Positions 37,741-46,571 of a stretch of 64,000 bases of DNA are shown piece by piece. Positions within the stretch are counted from its first letter, which is position 1. Every line of letters begins with the position of its first letter. The notes below the pieces were generated by a model. That model was given only the letters and a program-made list of their open reading frames with translations. It was not told the DNA's origin and made no database searches. The stretch comes from Aestuariibacter sp. (GTDB taxonomy: Bacteria > Pseudomonadota > Gammaproteobacteria > Enterobacterales > Alteromonadaceae): NCBI GenBank assembly GCA_017794925.1, contig CP051238.1, forward strand, positions 2,682,179 to 2,746,178, written 5' to 3'. Both the position numbers and the translations under genes were made by a program.

Positions 37741-38262
37741 TTATTTAGCATTAACAAACAAGGTAAATAAGGGCTCTTCCAAAGCGCGTATGTCACTGAA
37801 ACTGTGGCATTGAATAGCCGCAATTTGCCTGGCATTCAGTAAGGTAAAATAAAGGCATGGCTGCAGACTTTGTTGTTTCATCCACAAGGGATCGCAAGTA
37901 ACCAGGCATTGCCGGGCGTTGATTTTGTCACCCGCTTTAATATGAAACTGCATTCTTTCCCCGTGATGATGATATTCGGGTTGACCTAGCTGAAAAAGCA
38001 ACTTAAGCCCTTTGGAGGTCGAGGCAAAAACAGCACCTTTTGCCACATCAACGCGGGTGACGACTAACTGAGATGGGGCGTAGATCTCTCCTCTGGTTAG
38101 GACAATGGCAACGCCTTCACCCAGTATTCTGCTGCGGTATAAAGGAGAATCTGCTTCTGAAAGCGGTACAACGGTTCCCGTTGCCGGGCTCACAATACGT
38201 AATGCGGCTTTTTTGGCGACAGGTGCGCTGTCGGTTATTTTGGGATCAAAGCAATAATTCAT
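37741..38262 (-). CDS. EIIA-Glc-like domain protein lacking the active-site histidines
   Basis: The 173-residue protein aligns with glucose-type PTS EIIA (Crr): IVSPATGTVVPLSEADSPLYRSRILGEGVAI corresponds to IxAPLSGExVxxEDVPDxVFAxKxxGDGxAI, and AGDKINARQCLVTCD to EGQRVKVGDTVIEFD. At the phosphorylation site the VHFGID motif (His90) is replaced by FQLGQP, and the assisting His75 is replaced by Gly in KGAVFAS. It therefore cannot carry phosphate in the usual way. No PTS genes are nearby. It could be a regulator that has kept the fold; that is inference. Confidence 0.75.
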   Translation of the reverse strand: MNYCFDPKITDSAPVAKKAALRIVSPATGTVVPLSEADSPLYRSRILGEGVAIVLTRGEIYAPSQLVVTRVDVAKGAVFASTSKGLKLLFQLGQPEYHHHGERMQFHIKAGDKINARQCLVTCDPLWMKQQSLQPCLYFTLLNARQIAAIQCHSFSDIRALEEPLFTLFVNAK

Positions 38263-38669
38263 GGCAATGTTGCAGAAGAAACATGCCCCAATGTAACAAT
38301 AATTTCGGCAATATCCTACTTTGAAATAGGTTGTTCAATGTTATCCACTATATCTGTGGATAACTTTGTTGAGTAGTTCTGTGGTAACTTGTAATTCATT
38401 GTATTTAAATGATTTAATTTGGCTGGTTATATTCTGCACAGTGTGGATTGGGCATAGTTTTTGGTAAATATCCACCACTTTTTTATGAAAAATTCTAAAG
38501 CGTCAGATAGATCCGTTAGAAGCGGCGTGCAGAGCGGGATAGGTCTCCGGTGTGCGTTTAAAATTGATCACAGAACATCGCTAATACCTGTACCTAAGGT
38601 CGATTTACCTTACCTCTACCTTAGGATAGGATAACTACCCAATTATAGAAAAAAGACAGGAATCATTTC
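38263..38669. other. 407-bp divergent intergenic region with DnaA-box pair and palindrome
   Basis: Between the EIIA-like gene (-) and the patatin gene (+) there is a head-to-head pair TTATCCACT (38341-38349) and TGTGGATAA (38355-38363). The second is a perfect DnaA box on the minus strand. A separate inverted repeat CCTAAGGT/ACCTTAGG (38593-38600 and 38618-38625) lies 45 bases before the GTG start of the patatin gene. No gene is visible. Confidence 0.5.
38593..38625 (+). promoter_or_regulatory. Inverted repeat, possible operator for the patatin-like gene
   Basis: Perfect 8-bp arms CCTAAGGT and ACCTTAGG, with a related half-site (ttacctta) between them, lie just upstream of the patatin-like gene. 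The binding protein is unknown. Confidence 0.35.
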
Positions 38670-39770
38670 GTGGGCGCGCCGTTAAATATTTATGCTGGTC
38701 CAAAAGCATTAAGACAAATTCAACAATACGGTTTCAAAGCCCATTTATTTCATCATTTTCTGGGTGCGTCCGGTGGGCCTAAGTGGTTCGTACTTGCCGG
38801 GCTCGACAGGGTAATATTTCCCGAGCTCTTTATAAATAGTGCCCATAGACTAAATGTAATTGGCTCTTCAGCAGGCGCGTTTCGTGCAGCCTGTTTTGTA
38901 CAAAAAGATCCCTATGCCGCTATCAATCGTCTTGCAGAGTGTTATTCAACAACCGTTTATTCTGACAAACCTTCCAGTTGGGAGATTACTCAAAAAGCGC
39001 GTGATCTTATCAACTATGTGATGGGTAAGCATGGCGTTGTTGAAGTAATGACTAACCGGTATCACAAATTGCAGATTATCACTGCACGATGTCACGGTTT
39101 AATGCAGCACTACAATAAGCCGAGTCAGATGGTAGGGCTGGGAATTAGCGCCGCGGCGAACCTGGTAAACCGAAAGCTGTTGCAAAAAATGTATACGCGC
39201 AGCGTATTCACAGTGCCAAAGAGTAAGTTTGAGATTTATGATCCCTATAACTTGCGCACTGAATACATCGATTTGGCGTTGAATAATGTGAAGGATGCGT
39301 TACTGGCCTCCGGTTCAATCCCGTTAGTATTGAATGGGGTAGAGGCGGTTACGCAAGCGCCAGAAGGCGTCTATCGCGATGGCGGCATTATCGATTACCA
39401 CTTTGATTTACAATTCGGTCCGTCGCCCGGGCTGGTGTTGTATCCGCACTTTTATCCCAAAGCGATTCCTGGTTGGTTTGATAAAGCGCTGAAACACCGG
39501 GTTCCCCATCAATCGAGTTTTGACAATGTCGTGATGCTGGTACCTTCTGAAGAGTTTGTGGCTAGCCTGCCATACGGTAAGATTCCGGATCGCAAGGATT
39601 TTGATACTCTTGATGCACCCACCAGAATAAAATACTGGCAACAGGTTTTATCTGAATCAGACAGGTTGGGGGAGTTTTTGATGCAAGCGATTTCCAGAGG
39701 TGAAATGCTGCGCTACATAAAACCGTTGCCATTTGCATGTAAGCCCACGGTTAGTCCGACCGTTGCCTGA
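38670..39770 (+). CDS. Patatin-like phospholipase family protein
   Basis: The 366-residue protein has the patatin catalytic features: an oxyanion-type loop LGASGGPKWFVLAGL (around residues 31-45), the nucleophile elbow GSSAGAF (Ser near residue 66) and the dyad Asp in YRDGGIIDYHFD (around residue 236). Patatin enzymes are lipid acyl hydrolases. GTG 38670 is used as the start, with AGGA at 38659-38662; no earlier ATG exists. No signal peptide, so it is probably cytoplasmic. Confidence 0.85.
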   Translation: MGAPLNIYAGPKALRQIQQYGFKAHLFHHFLGASGGPKWFVLAGLDRVIFPELFINSAHRLNVIGSSAGAFRAACFVQKDPYAAINRLAECYSTTVYSDKPSSWEITQKARDLINYVMGKHGVVEVMTNRYHKLQIITARCHGLMQHYNKPSQMVGLGISAAANLVNRKLLQKMYTRSVFTVPKSKFEIYDPYNLRTEYIDLALNNVKDALLASGSIPLVLNGVEAVTQAPEGVYRDGGIIDYHFDLQFGPSPGLVLYPHFYPKAIPGWFDKALKHRVPHQSSFDNVVMLVPSEEFVASLPYGKIPDRKDFDTLDAPTRIKYWQQVLSESDRLGEFLMQAISRGEMLRYIKPLPFACKPTVSPTVA

Positions 39771-39919
39771 TTTTATGCGTTTTAGCTGGTCTTAAATGGT
39801 TTTGTCTGGTCTCGCTGGGTAATCTTTGGTCAATCAATTGGCAAATAAAGAATTTCTGCTTGCACCAGACGTGCGGCATCGCTATTATACGCGCCACTCG
39901 GTATTCACCGATGACCTAT

Positions 39920-39996
<77 letters not shown>

Positions 39997-40022
39997 TCTT
40001 ACTTATTTTTTTCATTATTCTC

Positions 40023-41093
40023 TCAGATTGTATTTCTGCTGTTTTCAAGTAACGCAGTAATCTGACTTAGTTTATTTTTCTCAGCAATTTGCACCGGCGT
40101 TAACTGCGGCGGAATATAGTTTTCTGATTTAAAGTTTGCCTCATAGCGCCATGTGAGAGTGGATGGTTCACTCAGGCTGTGAGGATTAGCGCCCAGATCA
40201 AGTAACGCACTGACCAACGATGGCTGATTGGCTTTTACGGCTTTGTGCAAAAGCTGATAACCGTCACGGTCATACTGGGTAATTACGGCTTGTATAGCTT
40301 CCTGTGACATCAGCGATGGCATATTGTGCGCATACCAGGTTAAGAACTCGACATTGTCTGTATACACGGCGAGTTGAGTAAGGGTTGTACCGTCAGCAGA
40401 TTGGTGAAATAGGTCTGCCCCCAGATCGATTAAGCTGGTCACTGCAGAAAGCTGTTTGCTTTTAATGGCGAAAAACAGCGGGCTGTAACCTTCCTTTGTT
40501 TGTTGATTAATCTTTGCGCCGCGTTTGACCAATAAACCCATGTTGTCGCTGTTTCCTGCATTGGCTGCAAACATCAGAGGTGACTGTCCATACACGTTGG
40601 TTGCGTTGATGTTGTACCCTTTATCCAGGATTTTGCTCAAAAGTGGTGCTGACGTTGTACCCGCGCAAAGGTGAAGCGCACTGGTTCCGTCTTCTATTGC
40701 TGATGTAAGATCCGCCCCATTGTCCAGTAGCGCTTGGATGATAGCTTCGTTGCCATATCGACAAGCCTGTATCATTGGGCCAAAGCGATTACCCGTTCGG
40801 CTCTGCACATTGGCGCCGTTTTCCAGTAATACCATTACTAATTCAGGGCTTTGGGTCTCGACTGCCCAGCTTAGCAGGCTCGATTTATCGGGCAGTGGCG
40901 CATTGACGTCAATGTGTGACGCCAATGCTCTGACCCGATTCAGGTCCAGCGCCAACAGCGCGTGTTTTGCATCAAGGAGTTTTTCCTGAGATGACTGATT
41001 CAGTGTTGCATTGGAGTCAGAGTGAGTTACTTCGCTTTGGCATCCGCCCAAGAGTGTAAGTAACAACAGGGTGGGTAATGTCTTTTTCATCAT
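40023..41093 (-). CDS. Ankyrin-repeat lipoprotein
   Basis: The 356-residue protein has a lipoprotein signal (TLLLLTLLGGCQS, lipobox LGGC), then about eight ankyrin units (about residues 45-350), for example SLLSWAVETQSPELVMVLLENGANVQSRTG and SPLFFAIKSKQLSAVTSLIDLGADL. It is a protein-binding scaffold in the periplasm or on the membrane. The residue after the lipid Cys is Gln, compatible with outer-membrane sorting. It is the last of three closely packed minus-strand genes with the DUF1552 and DUF1592 proteins (gap 9 bases), a set that recurs in marine gammaproteobacteria as far as I recall. Confidence 0.85.
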   Translation of the reverse strand: MMKKTLPTLLLLTLLGGCQSEVTHSDSNATLNQSSQEKLLDAKHALLALDLNRVRALASHIDVNAPLPDKSSLLSWAVETQSPELVMVLLENGANVQSRTGNRFGPMIQACRYGNEAIIQALLDNGADLTSAIEDGTSALHLCAGTTSAPLLSKILDKGYNINATNVYGQSPLMFAANAGNSDNMGLLVKRGAKINQQTKEGYSPLFFAIKSKQLSAVTSLIDLGADLFHQSADGTTLTQLAVYTDNVEFLTWYAHNMPSLMSQEAIQAVITQYDRDGYQLLHKAVKANQPSLVSALLDLGANPHSLSEPSTLTWRYEANFKSENYIPPQLTPVQIAEKNKLSQITALLENSRNTI

Positions 41094-41102
41094 GGTGCGT
41101 CC

Positions 41103-42458
41103 TCAGGCCATTAAACCAGCAAGCGGTCCGGTACTGTCACCAAACTGTTGAATGGGGACGCCCATGTTTTGCAATACCGAAAGCAGAAAGTTACACATGG
41201 GGGTATGCTTTTCGGCCGCGATGTGTTGGTTACCTTGCGAGCCACCTCCGGCCAGTAAAATCGGTAGGTTCATATGGTCGTGGTCGTTAGATTCGCCGAT
41301 ACAGGCGCCTCGAATCACAAATGTATTGTCCAGAAGTGTAGATTCGCCATCGGGAATACTGGCCATTTTTTCCAGATAGTCCGCAAACAACTGCATATGA
41401 TAAGCATTGATTTTAACCAGCTTGTCAATTTTATCCGGGTCGTTAGCGTGATGACTTAATGCGTGATGCCCATCAGGTATCCCCAGGTTGTTGTAGGCAT
41501 GGTTACTCAGTTCACGCCCTAGCATGAACGTACTTACGCGAGTTATATCGGTTTGCAATGCCAGCATTTGCAAATCCAGCATTATCTTTACGTGTTCCTC
41601 GTAATCATGAGGAATGCTTGCCGGGACGCGCAGATCAGCCAAGTCCATTTCAATTGGCGTTTGACTGGCTTTGACAATACGTCGCTCAACATCCCGAATG
41701 GACTCCAGATACTGTTCCATCTTATGGCGGTCATTGCTGCCCAAGCGACGATTTAAGCGCTTGGCTTCGTCATTGATGAAATCCAGAATACTGCTCTTAT
41801 GGGCCAATCGCATCTGGCGTGTCTTTTCATCGATTTTGTTGCCGTCGCCAAATAAATGTTCAAACACATCACTGGGTGCGACCATGGCAGGCAATGCCTG
41901 TGTTGGGCTCTTCCAGGAAATCGTATTCGTGTAGGTACAGCTGTAATTAATATCACAACTGCCCAGTAAACTGGGGGGCTCTATACCTAATTCCAGCGAA
42001 GCAAGCTGAGTATCTTTCGCAAAGAACTGGGCGGCTATCTGGTCAGCCGACACCCCGCAGTAAATATCAGCCCCTTCTGTGGCTTTGGCGTGTGCGCCGG
42101 TTAAAAACGCCGGGCAACTGCGGCCATGGCCCGCGGGCGGTGCACCGAATGCACTGGCCTGATAGTGAGCCAGTCCGGAGATCACAGAGAACTTATCACG
42201 TACTTTTTCAAGCGGTGACAGTATTGGGGTCATGGCATAGTCTTTACCTATTTCAGATGGCGTATAGCGTTGCATCCTGACCCCGTTAGGTGAATAGAAC
42301 ACCGTCATCCGTTTGGGACGGTATTCCAATGATTGGGCCTGCGCTTTCGGAATCAGTGACTCCATGACAGGCAATGCCACCGTAACCCCCAATCCTCGCA
42401 AAAAAGATCGGCGAGACAGGCTTGGCTTAGCGTGCTGTTGCGAACTGGTCTTTTTCAT
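41103..42458 (-). CDS. DUF1552 protein, Tat-exported
   Basis: The 451-residue protein begins with a twin-arginine signal, SRRSFLRGLGVTVALPVMESLIPKAQAQ. Conserved DUF1552 segments follow: FYSPNGVRM, SGLAHYQASAF, GHGRSCPAFLTG, and near the end NHAYNNLGIPDGHHALSHH and LLAGGGS. The family has a sulfatase/alkaline-phosphatase-like flavour and is best known from Planctomycetes beside cytochrome-type DUF1592 proteins; no reaction is established. It overlaps the upstream DUF1592 gene by 32 bases, so the two are coupled. Confidence 0.88.
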   Translation of the reverse strand: MKKTSSQQHAKPSLSRRSFLRGLGVTVALPVMESLIPKAQAQSLEYRPKRMTVFYSPNGVRMQRYTPSEIGKDYAMTPILSPLEKVRDKFSVISGLAHYQASAFGAPPAGHGRSCPAFLTGAHAKATEGADIYCGVSADQIAAQFFAKDTQLASLELGIEPPSLLGSCDINYSCTYTNTISWKSPTQALPAMVAPSDVFEHLFGDGNKIDEKTRQMRLAHKSSILDFINDEAKRLNRRLGSNDRHKMEQYLESIRDVERRIVKASQTPIEMDLADLRVPASIPHDYEEHVKIMLDLQMLALQTDITRVSTFMLGRELSNHAYNNLGIPDGHHALSHHANDPDKIDKLVKINAYHMQLFADYLEKMASIPDGESTLLDNTFVIRGACIGESNDHDHMNLPILLAGGGSQGNQHIAAEKHTPMCNFLLSVLQNMGVPIQQFGDSTGPLAGLMA

Positions 42459-44925
42459 CAGGGGCCTCAGGTGCTTTCTTATAGTTAAACGGGGTGCTGG
42501 TTACAACGGCTTCGATGATACGTTGAATACGGTAATCATCTGTTTTCGCCTGGGAAACAATGGCGCGCAGGGTGGGCTGGTCATAAGCTTCCAGGCCTCT
42601 GCCAAGTGCGTAGGTCAACAAGCGTTCAGTGAACGCCAGGGCAAAACGCTCTCGACGCTCCCACAATATGTCATGCAATCCGGACAAGCCCTCAAACTGG
42701 GTGCCATCCGGCATTTGTGCCGAGACATCAATAAGCTGATTGGCATATTCCGTCCTGAACGCACCCACAGCATCGTACTGTTCTAAGGCCAGGCCAAGCG
42801 GGTCCATTCGTTTATGGCATGCTGCACAAACGGGGTCGGCTCTGTGACGCTTCAGTTGCTCTCTGGCAGACAGGGCTACGCCATCGTGTTCGGCAACCAG
42901 CGCCGGCACATCTGGCGGAGGAGGCGGTGGGCTAGCGGCCAGCAAATTATCTAGGATCCATTTGCCGCGTTTCACCGGTGACGTGTGATTCGGGTTTGAG
43001 GTCAGAGTGAGAATACTGGCCTGTCCCAACAGTCCGCCTCGACCGGATTGTTCGCTCAAGGTCACTTTTCTGAACGCCTGACCATATACACCTTCAATGT
43101 CATAGTGATTGGCAAGTTGCTCGTTTATATAGCTGTAATTGGCATTCAGAAAGTCAAATACAGAGCGGTTGTCTTGCAATATCCGGGTAAAGAAGAGCGC
43201 CGTCTCACCCTTAATAGCCTGTCTTAGTGGCACGGTGAACTGGGGGAATTCAAAAACATCCGGTGAGTGATAGGGCAGGTTTCGCAAATACAGCCACTGA
43301 CCCGCAAAGTTGTCGGTCAGTGCCTCGGCTTTTTCTGAGCGCAGCATTCGCTTAAGTTCTCCCCGCAGGATCTCAGGCTGCCGTAATTTGCCGCTCTGTG
43401 CCAGGTCTGTCAGCGTTTGATCGGGAATACTGCTCCATAAAAATAATGCCAGTCGCGCTGCAAATTCCGTATCACTTATTTGATATACCGAACCCGGCGT
43501 GATGTTTTCAGGCACAGGTTCTTGTAAATACAGAAAACCCGGAGAGACTAACAGTGCTTGCAGTGCTGTTGCGATACTTCCTCGGAAGTCCAGGTCCTGG
43601 CGGGCGTGCCTGAAAACATTAATCAGTGGCTGAACATCTTCGTAATTGGTCAGACGTCGATAGGCTTCAGCCGTTAGTCGGGTAAAAATTGCTTCTGCAC
43701 AGCTAATTTCATCGGCTGTTATGTCAGAACCCGCTGGCGCGTTGTCGGGAAAGCAGGTGAATATTTTACGTGTGCTAGGCGTATCCACAACACGGGCAAT
43801 GTGAGCGTCGGGGGAGATTGGCCCAATGACTTCTATTTCCATCACGTCACGTAGAAATGCGGCCTGAGAAAAACGGGACGACATATGATAAGAGGGGACT
43901 TGTTTGGTAGAAACACGGGTACCATCAACAATAAAATCCAGGGTTAGATTTGTTGGTGCCCTGTCGGGTAAGACAACGTAATCCGTTCCTTTGCGCACGG
44001 TGGGGACGTGCTCTGTGAGTGCGAGACGTTTACGAAATGCCATCCCGATAGTGTGGCTACCCGCTGTCAACGTAAGCGTGTAGCTATGGCGGTGTATATT
44101 GAGACGGTCGACTTCGTTGTTGGTGTTGGCGTTCAGAAAACCGGCAATTTCATAATCCCCCGTTACTGGCGCATAAAATGAGAAACTACCACCGCCCCTG
44201 GAGTCGATAGGCAGTTCGTCACTCATTCGGAGGTCGAAAGCAGGTACACCACTGTTTTTCACCGAACCATTTTTAGGTACAACATAACTCACTTTGCTGG
44301 CCGATTCAGGAGTAACCCCCGCAGCTAACTTACTCACTTTTCCGGCCACGAACAGGTACCGCTCCAAATGGGTGGTAGACACGCTCAGAACATCGGCATT
44401 GTTGTCGAATCCGTAACCAGAATCATCGCCTGGCAATGACTCAGAAATAGCTACATCCAATGCAAGTAAATCCCTGACTGAGTTTGCATATTCGCTTCGG
44501 TTCAGGCGGCGTAAAGTAGAACGCCCTGGATTGGGGTGTAGCTCGCTGTAATTGTCCAACGATGTTTCCAACCATTGCAACAAAGCGGCTTTTTCCTGAG
44601 CAGATAACTGCTTTTTATCTGCCGGTGGCATGTCGCCCATGGCGACGGATTTTAGAATTGCTTCCCAACGTTTCAGGTTGTGGCCCTGAGCAATATCATT
44701 TACGTCGATATCTTCAATAGACCAGCTTCCATCAAAGATATAGTCATTGTGGCAGTCTTCGCAGCGGTCGTAGAGCAATTGGTCGGCCTGTTTGGCGGTA
44801 AAGTCAGCACCGGTCGTATCAGACCACACCGACAAGCTTGTGTTTAAGAGCATGATTGATAAGACCACAGAGACCCTGAATGGGGCAAAGACCAACTTTG
44901 GGGAGAAACACATCAACATCTGCAC
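42427..44925 (-). CDS. DUF1592-type multidomain protein with c-type haem motifs
   Basis: The 832-residue exported protein has a signal peptide (VVLSIMLLNTSLSVWS). A Planctomycete-type cytochrome c segment carries CEDCH (around residue 55) and MGDMPPADKKQLSAQEKAALLQWL. The DUF1587/1595/1592/1588/1585 series then follows: RRLNRSEYANSVRDLLAL (around 140), AFDLR..., LALFLWSSIPDQTL (around 490), RGGLLGQASILTLTSNPNHTSPVKRGKWIL (around 635), DPVCAACHKRMDPLGLALEQYDAVG (second CxxCH, around 695) and a final LLTYALGRGLEAYD. It is likely a periplasmic redox protein that works with the DUF1552 product; the substrate is unknown. Confidence 0.88.
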   Translation of the reverse strand: MQMLMCFSPKLVFAPFRVSVVLSIMLLNTSLSVWSDTTGADFTAKQADQLLYDRCEDCHNDYIFDGSWSIEDIDVNDIAQGHNLKRWEAILKSVAMGDMPPADKKQLSAQEKAALLQWLETSLDNYSELHPNPGRSTLRRLNRSEYANSVRDLLALDVAISESLPGDDSGYGFDNNADVLSVSTTHLERYLFVAGKVSKLAAGVTPESASKVSYVVPKNGSVKNSGVPAFDLRMSDELPIDSRGGGSFSFYAPVTGDYEIAGFLNANTNNEVDRLNIHRHSYTLTLTAGSHTIGMAFRKRLALTEHVPTVRKGTDYVVLPDRAPTNLTLDFIVDGTRVSTKQVPSYHMSSRFSQAAFLRDVMEIEVIGPISPDAHIARVVDTPSTRKIFTCFPDNAPAGSDITADEISCAEAIFTRLTAEAYRRLTNYEDVQPLINVFRHARQDLDFRGSIATALQALLVSPGFLYLQEPVPENITPGSVYQISDTEFAARLALFLWSSIPDQTLTDLAQSGKLRQPEILRGELKRMLRSEKAEALTDNFAGQWLYLRNLPYHSPDVFEFPQFTVPLRQAIKGETALFFTRILQDNRSVFDFLNANYSYINEQLANHYDIEGVYGQAFRKVTLSEQSGRGGLLGQASILTLTSNPNHTSPVKRGKWILDNLLAASPPPPPPDVPALVAEHDGVALSAREQLKRHRADPVCAACHKRMDPLGLALEQYDAVGAFRTEYANQLIDVSAQMPDGTQFEGLSGLHDILWERRERFALAFTERLLTYALGRGLEAYDQPTLRAIVSQAKTDDYRIQRIIEAVVTSTPFNYKKAPEAPDEKDQFATAR

Positions 44926-45061
44926 TCTCTTTGCGCAATTGCAGCCTGATAAAAGGCTCAGACCGAAATAACTCTAGTGGCAGCAGTTACTATGCCAATA
45001 ATCTGTGTAAATCGGGCAGTGCGACGAGTAAGGGATTTGGAAGGGTAAAGTGCCAGACGTA

Positions 45062-45090
45062 CCGCCCTGCATTGATAAAAAGCAGGGCGG
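45062..45090 (-). terminator. Hairpin beyond the beta-propeller gene
   Basis: A 9-bp GC-rich stem (45062-45070 with 45082-45090, 11-nt loop) lies 11 bases past the stop of the minus-strand gene. No good T-run follows, so termination is only probable. Confidence 0.4.
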
Positions 45091-45100
45091 GGCAAAGCAA

Positions 45101-46450
45101 CTAGTCGAGTCGTTTGACCTGGCTATAGTCTTTGTTTAACAGACTTGCAGGTAAATAAATTACTGCGATATTCAATGTGCGGTCATCGTCCGAGAGCATA
45201 GCTGACTGAATCTGTATTTTGGTGCCGTCACGGCTGAAGGTGGGATGGGTGTGATCTTTGGCGGATTTTTTGTGACCAGCACTCAGCAGCATCATTTCAT
45301 CAGTGGTGCGATCGATGAGGTACAAACTACGTTCAAAATCGTCACCTACTGCCCAGCGACCGTCAGGCGAACCGTGTACATGCCATAAACCACTGCCGCT
45401 TCTGGTTTGCCCAGCGATGCGCATTTCATTGGTACGTAAATTAACGATGCCAAGTCCGGTGGGTTTTAGCCGGCTGGCAGAGGGGCCCCAGTCGTCATTC
45501 GTGCCTACCTCGCGGTGACCCATAATTGCAAAAGCGACTTCATCCCGCGTGATGACGGCTTCATGGGTGATCCATTCGTATTCTGCTTCAGGGTAAAGCG
45601 GTTTTACTTCACCGCCGACCTTCATTGTCCACATACGCTGTGGCGACTTTCCTCCGGTTTCCCAACAGAACACCAGTTCTCGGGATACCCATGGGTTAGT
45701 TTGAATGTGACCGAGTTGAAAAGGTAAAGCGACCACCATTTCAATTTTGCCAGTGGTTAAATCCATGCTCGCTATACCGGTCGGTCCGGCACCCATGTTT
45801 CTGGGGCCAAAATTGGCTTCGAGTTTGGTGTTATCCGGCAGGTGGCGGGCAGCTTCCTCGCGACCGATACGAAAATAGATGATATCTTCTGCAGCATCCA
45901 ATGCCATATCCCCGCCGGCCCCCATACTCCCCGGAACAACACCCACCACACGCTGATACTGGTCGGCGGGCTTGATTTTGTTGGTGGTTACATCGGCCAG
46001 CAACGCGCCAATATTCACTTCAATAATCTGTTTATTATTGTCGCTTCTGCCGTAGCGAGGTTGTTTGCTGGCTGCAAAATTAGGATCACGCATTAAATAT
46101 AACTTGTTGGATTTTTGGGAGTTCACCAACATGCCAAAATAGCCACCTTCACTTACCTGTACCAGGGTGCCATCCTGTTCATTCACCGCCATCGCTTCGC
46201 CCGACACGCGATTAGAGCGAAATACCAGCCATTTGCCATCGGCTGTCCATTGAGGGTGGGTTGGGTAAATTTTTGAATCACCAATCGGCTGGCTGGTTAG
46301 AAACGCTATTTTCACCCCGGTCACTGGGTCTTTGATGAGTTTGCGCTCGGACGGAAAGGTATCACCTATCCCGGCCATCGCTGCTGACGGTACCAGAAAA
46401 ATGCTCAGTATCGCGCTCAGCAGTAGTGGTGTTAATTGCTTTTGCAACAT
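45101..46450 (-). CDS. Exported beta-propeller protein, oligogalacturonate-lyase-like
   Basis: The 449-residue protein has a signal peptide (LLLSAILSIFLVPSAAMA) and a WD40/TolB-like propeller. The start of the mature protein (GDTFPSERKLIKDPVTGVKIAFLTS... KIYPTHPQWTADGKWLVFRSNR) resembles the PL22 oligogalacturonate lyase fold, and GLWHVHGSPDGRWAVGDDFERSLYLIDR is also of that type. I cannot tell whether lyase activity is kept. It lies upstream of and in line with the DUF1592-DUF1552-ankyrin genes (175-bp gap), so it may act with them. Confidence 0.7.
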   Translation of the reverse strand: MLQKQLTPLLLSAILSIFLVPSAAMAGIGDTFPSERKLIKDPVTGVKIAFLTSQPIGDSKIYPTHPQWTADGKWLVFRSNRVSGEAMAVNEQDGTLVQVSEGGYFGMLVNSQKSNKLYLMRDPNFAASKQPRYGRSDNNKQIIEVNIGALLADVTTNKIKPADQYQRVVGVVPGSMGAGGDMALDAAEDIIYFRIGREEAARHLPDNTKLEANFGPRNMGAGPTGIASMDLTTGKIEMVVALPFQLGHIQTNPWVSRELVFCWETGGKSPQRMWTMKVGGEVKPLYPEAEYEWITHEAVITRDEVAFAIMGHREVGTNDDWGPSASRLKPTGLGIVNLRTNEMRIAGQTRSGSGLWHVHGSPDGRWAVGDDFERSLYLIDRTTDEMMLLSAGHKKSAKDHTHPTFSRDGTKIQIQSAMLSDDDRTLNIAVIYLPASLLNKDYSQVKRLD

Positions 46451-46571
46451 GCTTTACTCGTTTTAGTGTTGAGACAACACTGTGAGAAAAACACAAGTTC
46501 AATTCGTAAGCGAACTGTTATTAATATTTGTGCGAAATGTGAAACTTAATATTCACAACAACAGTAAAGCG

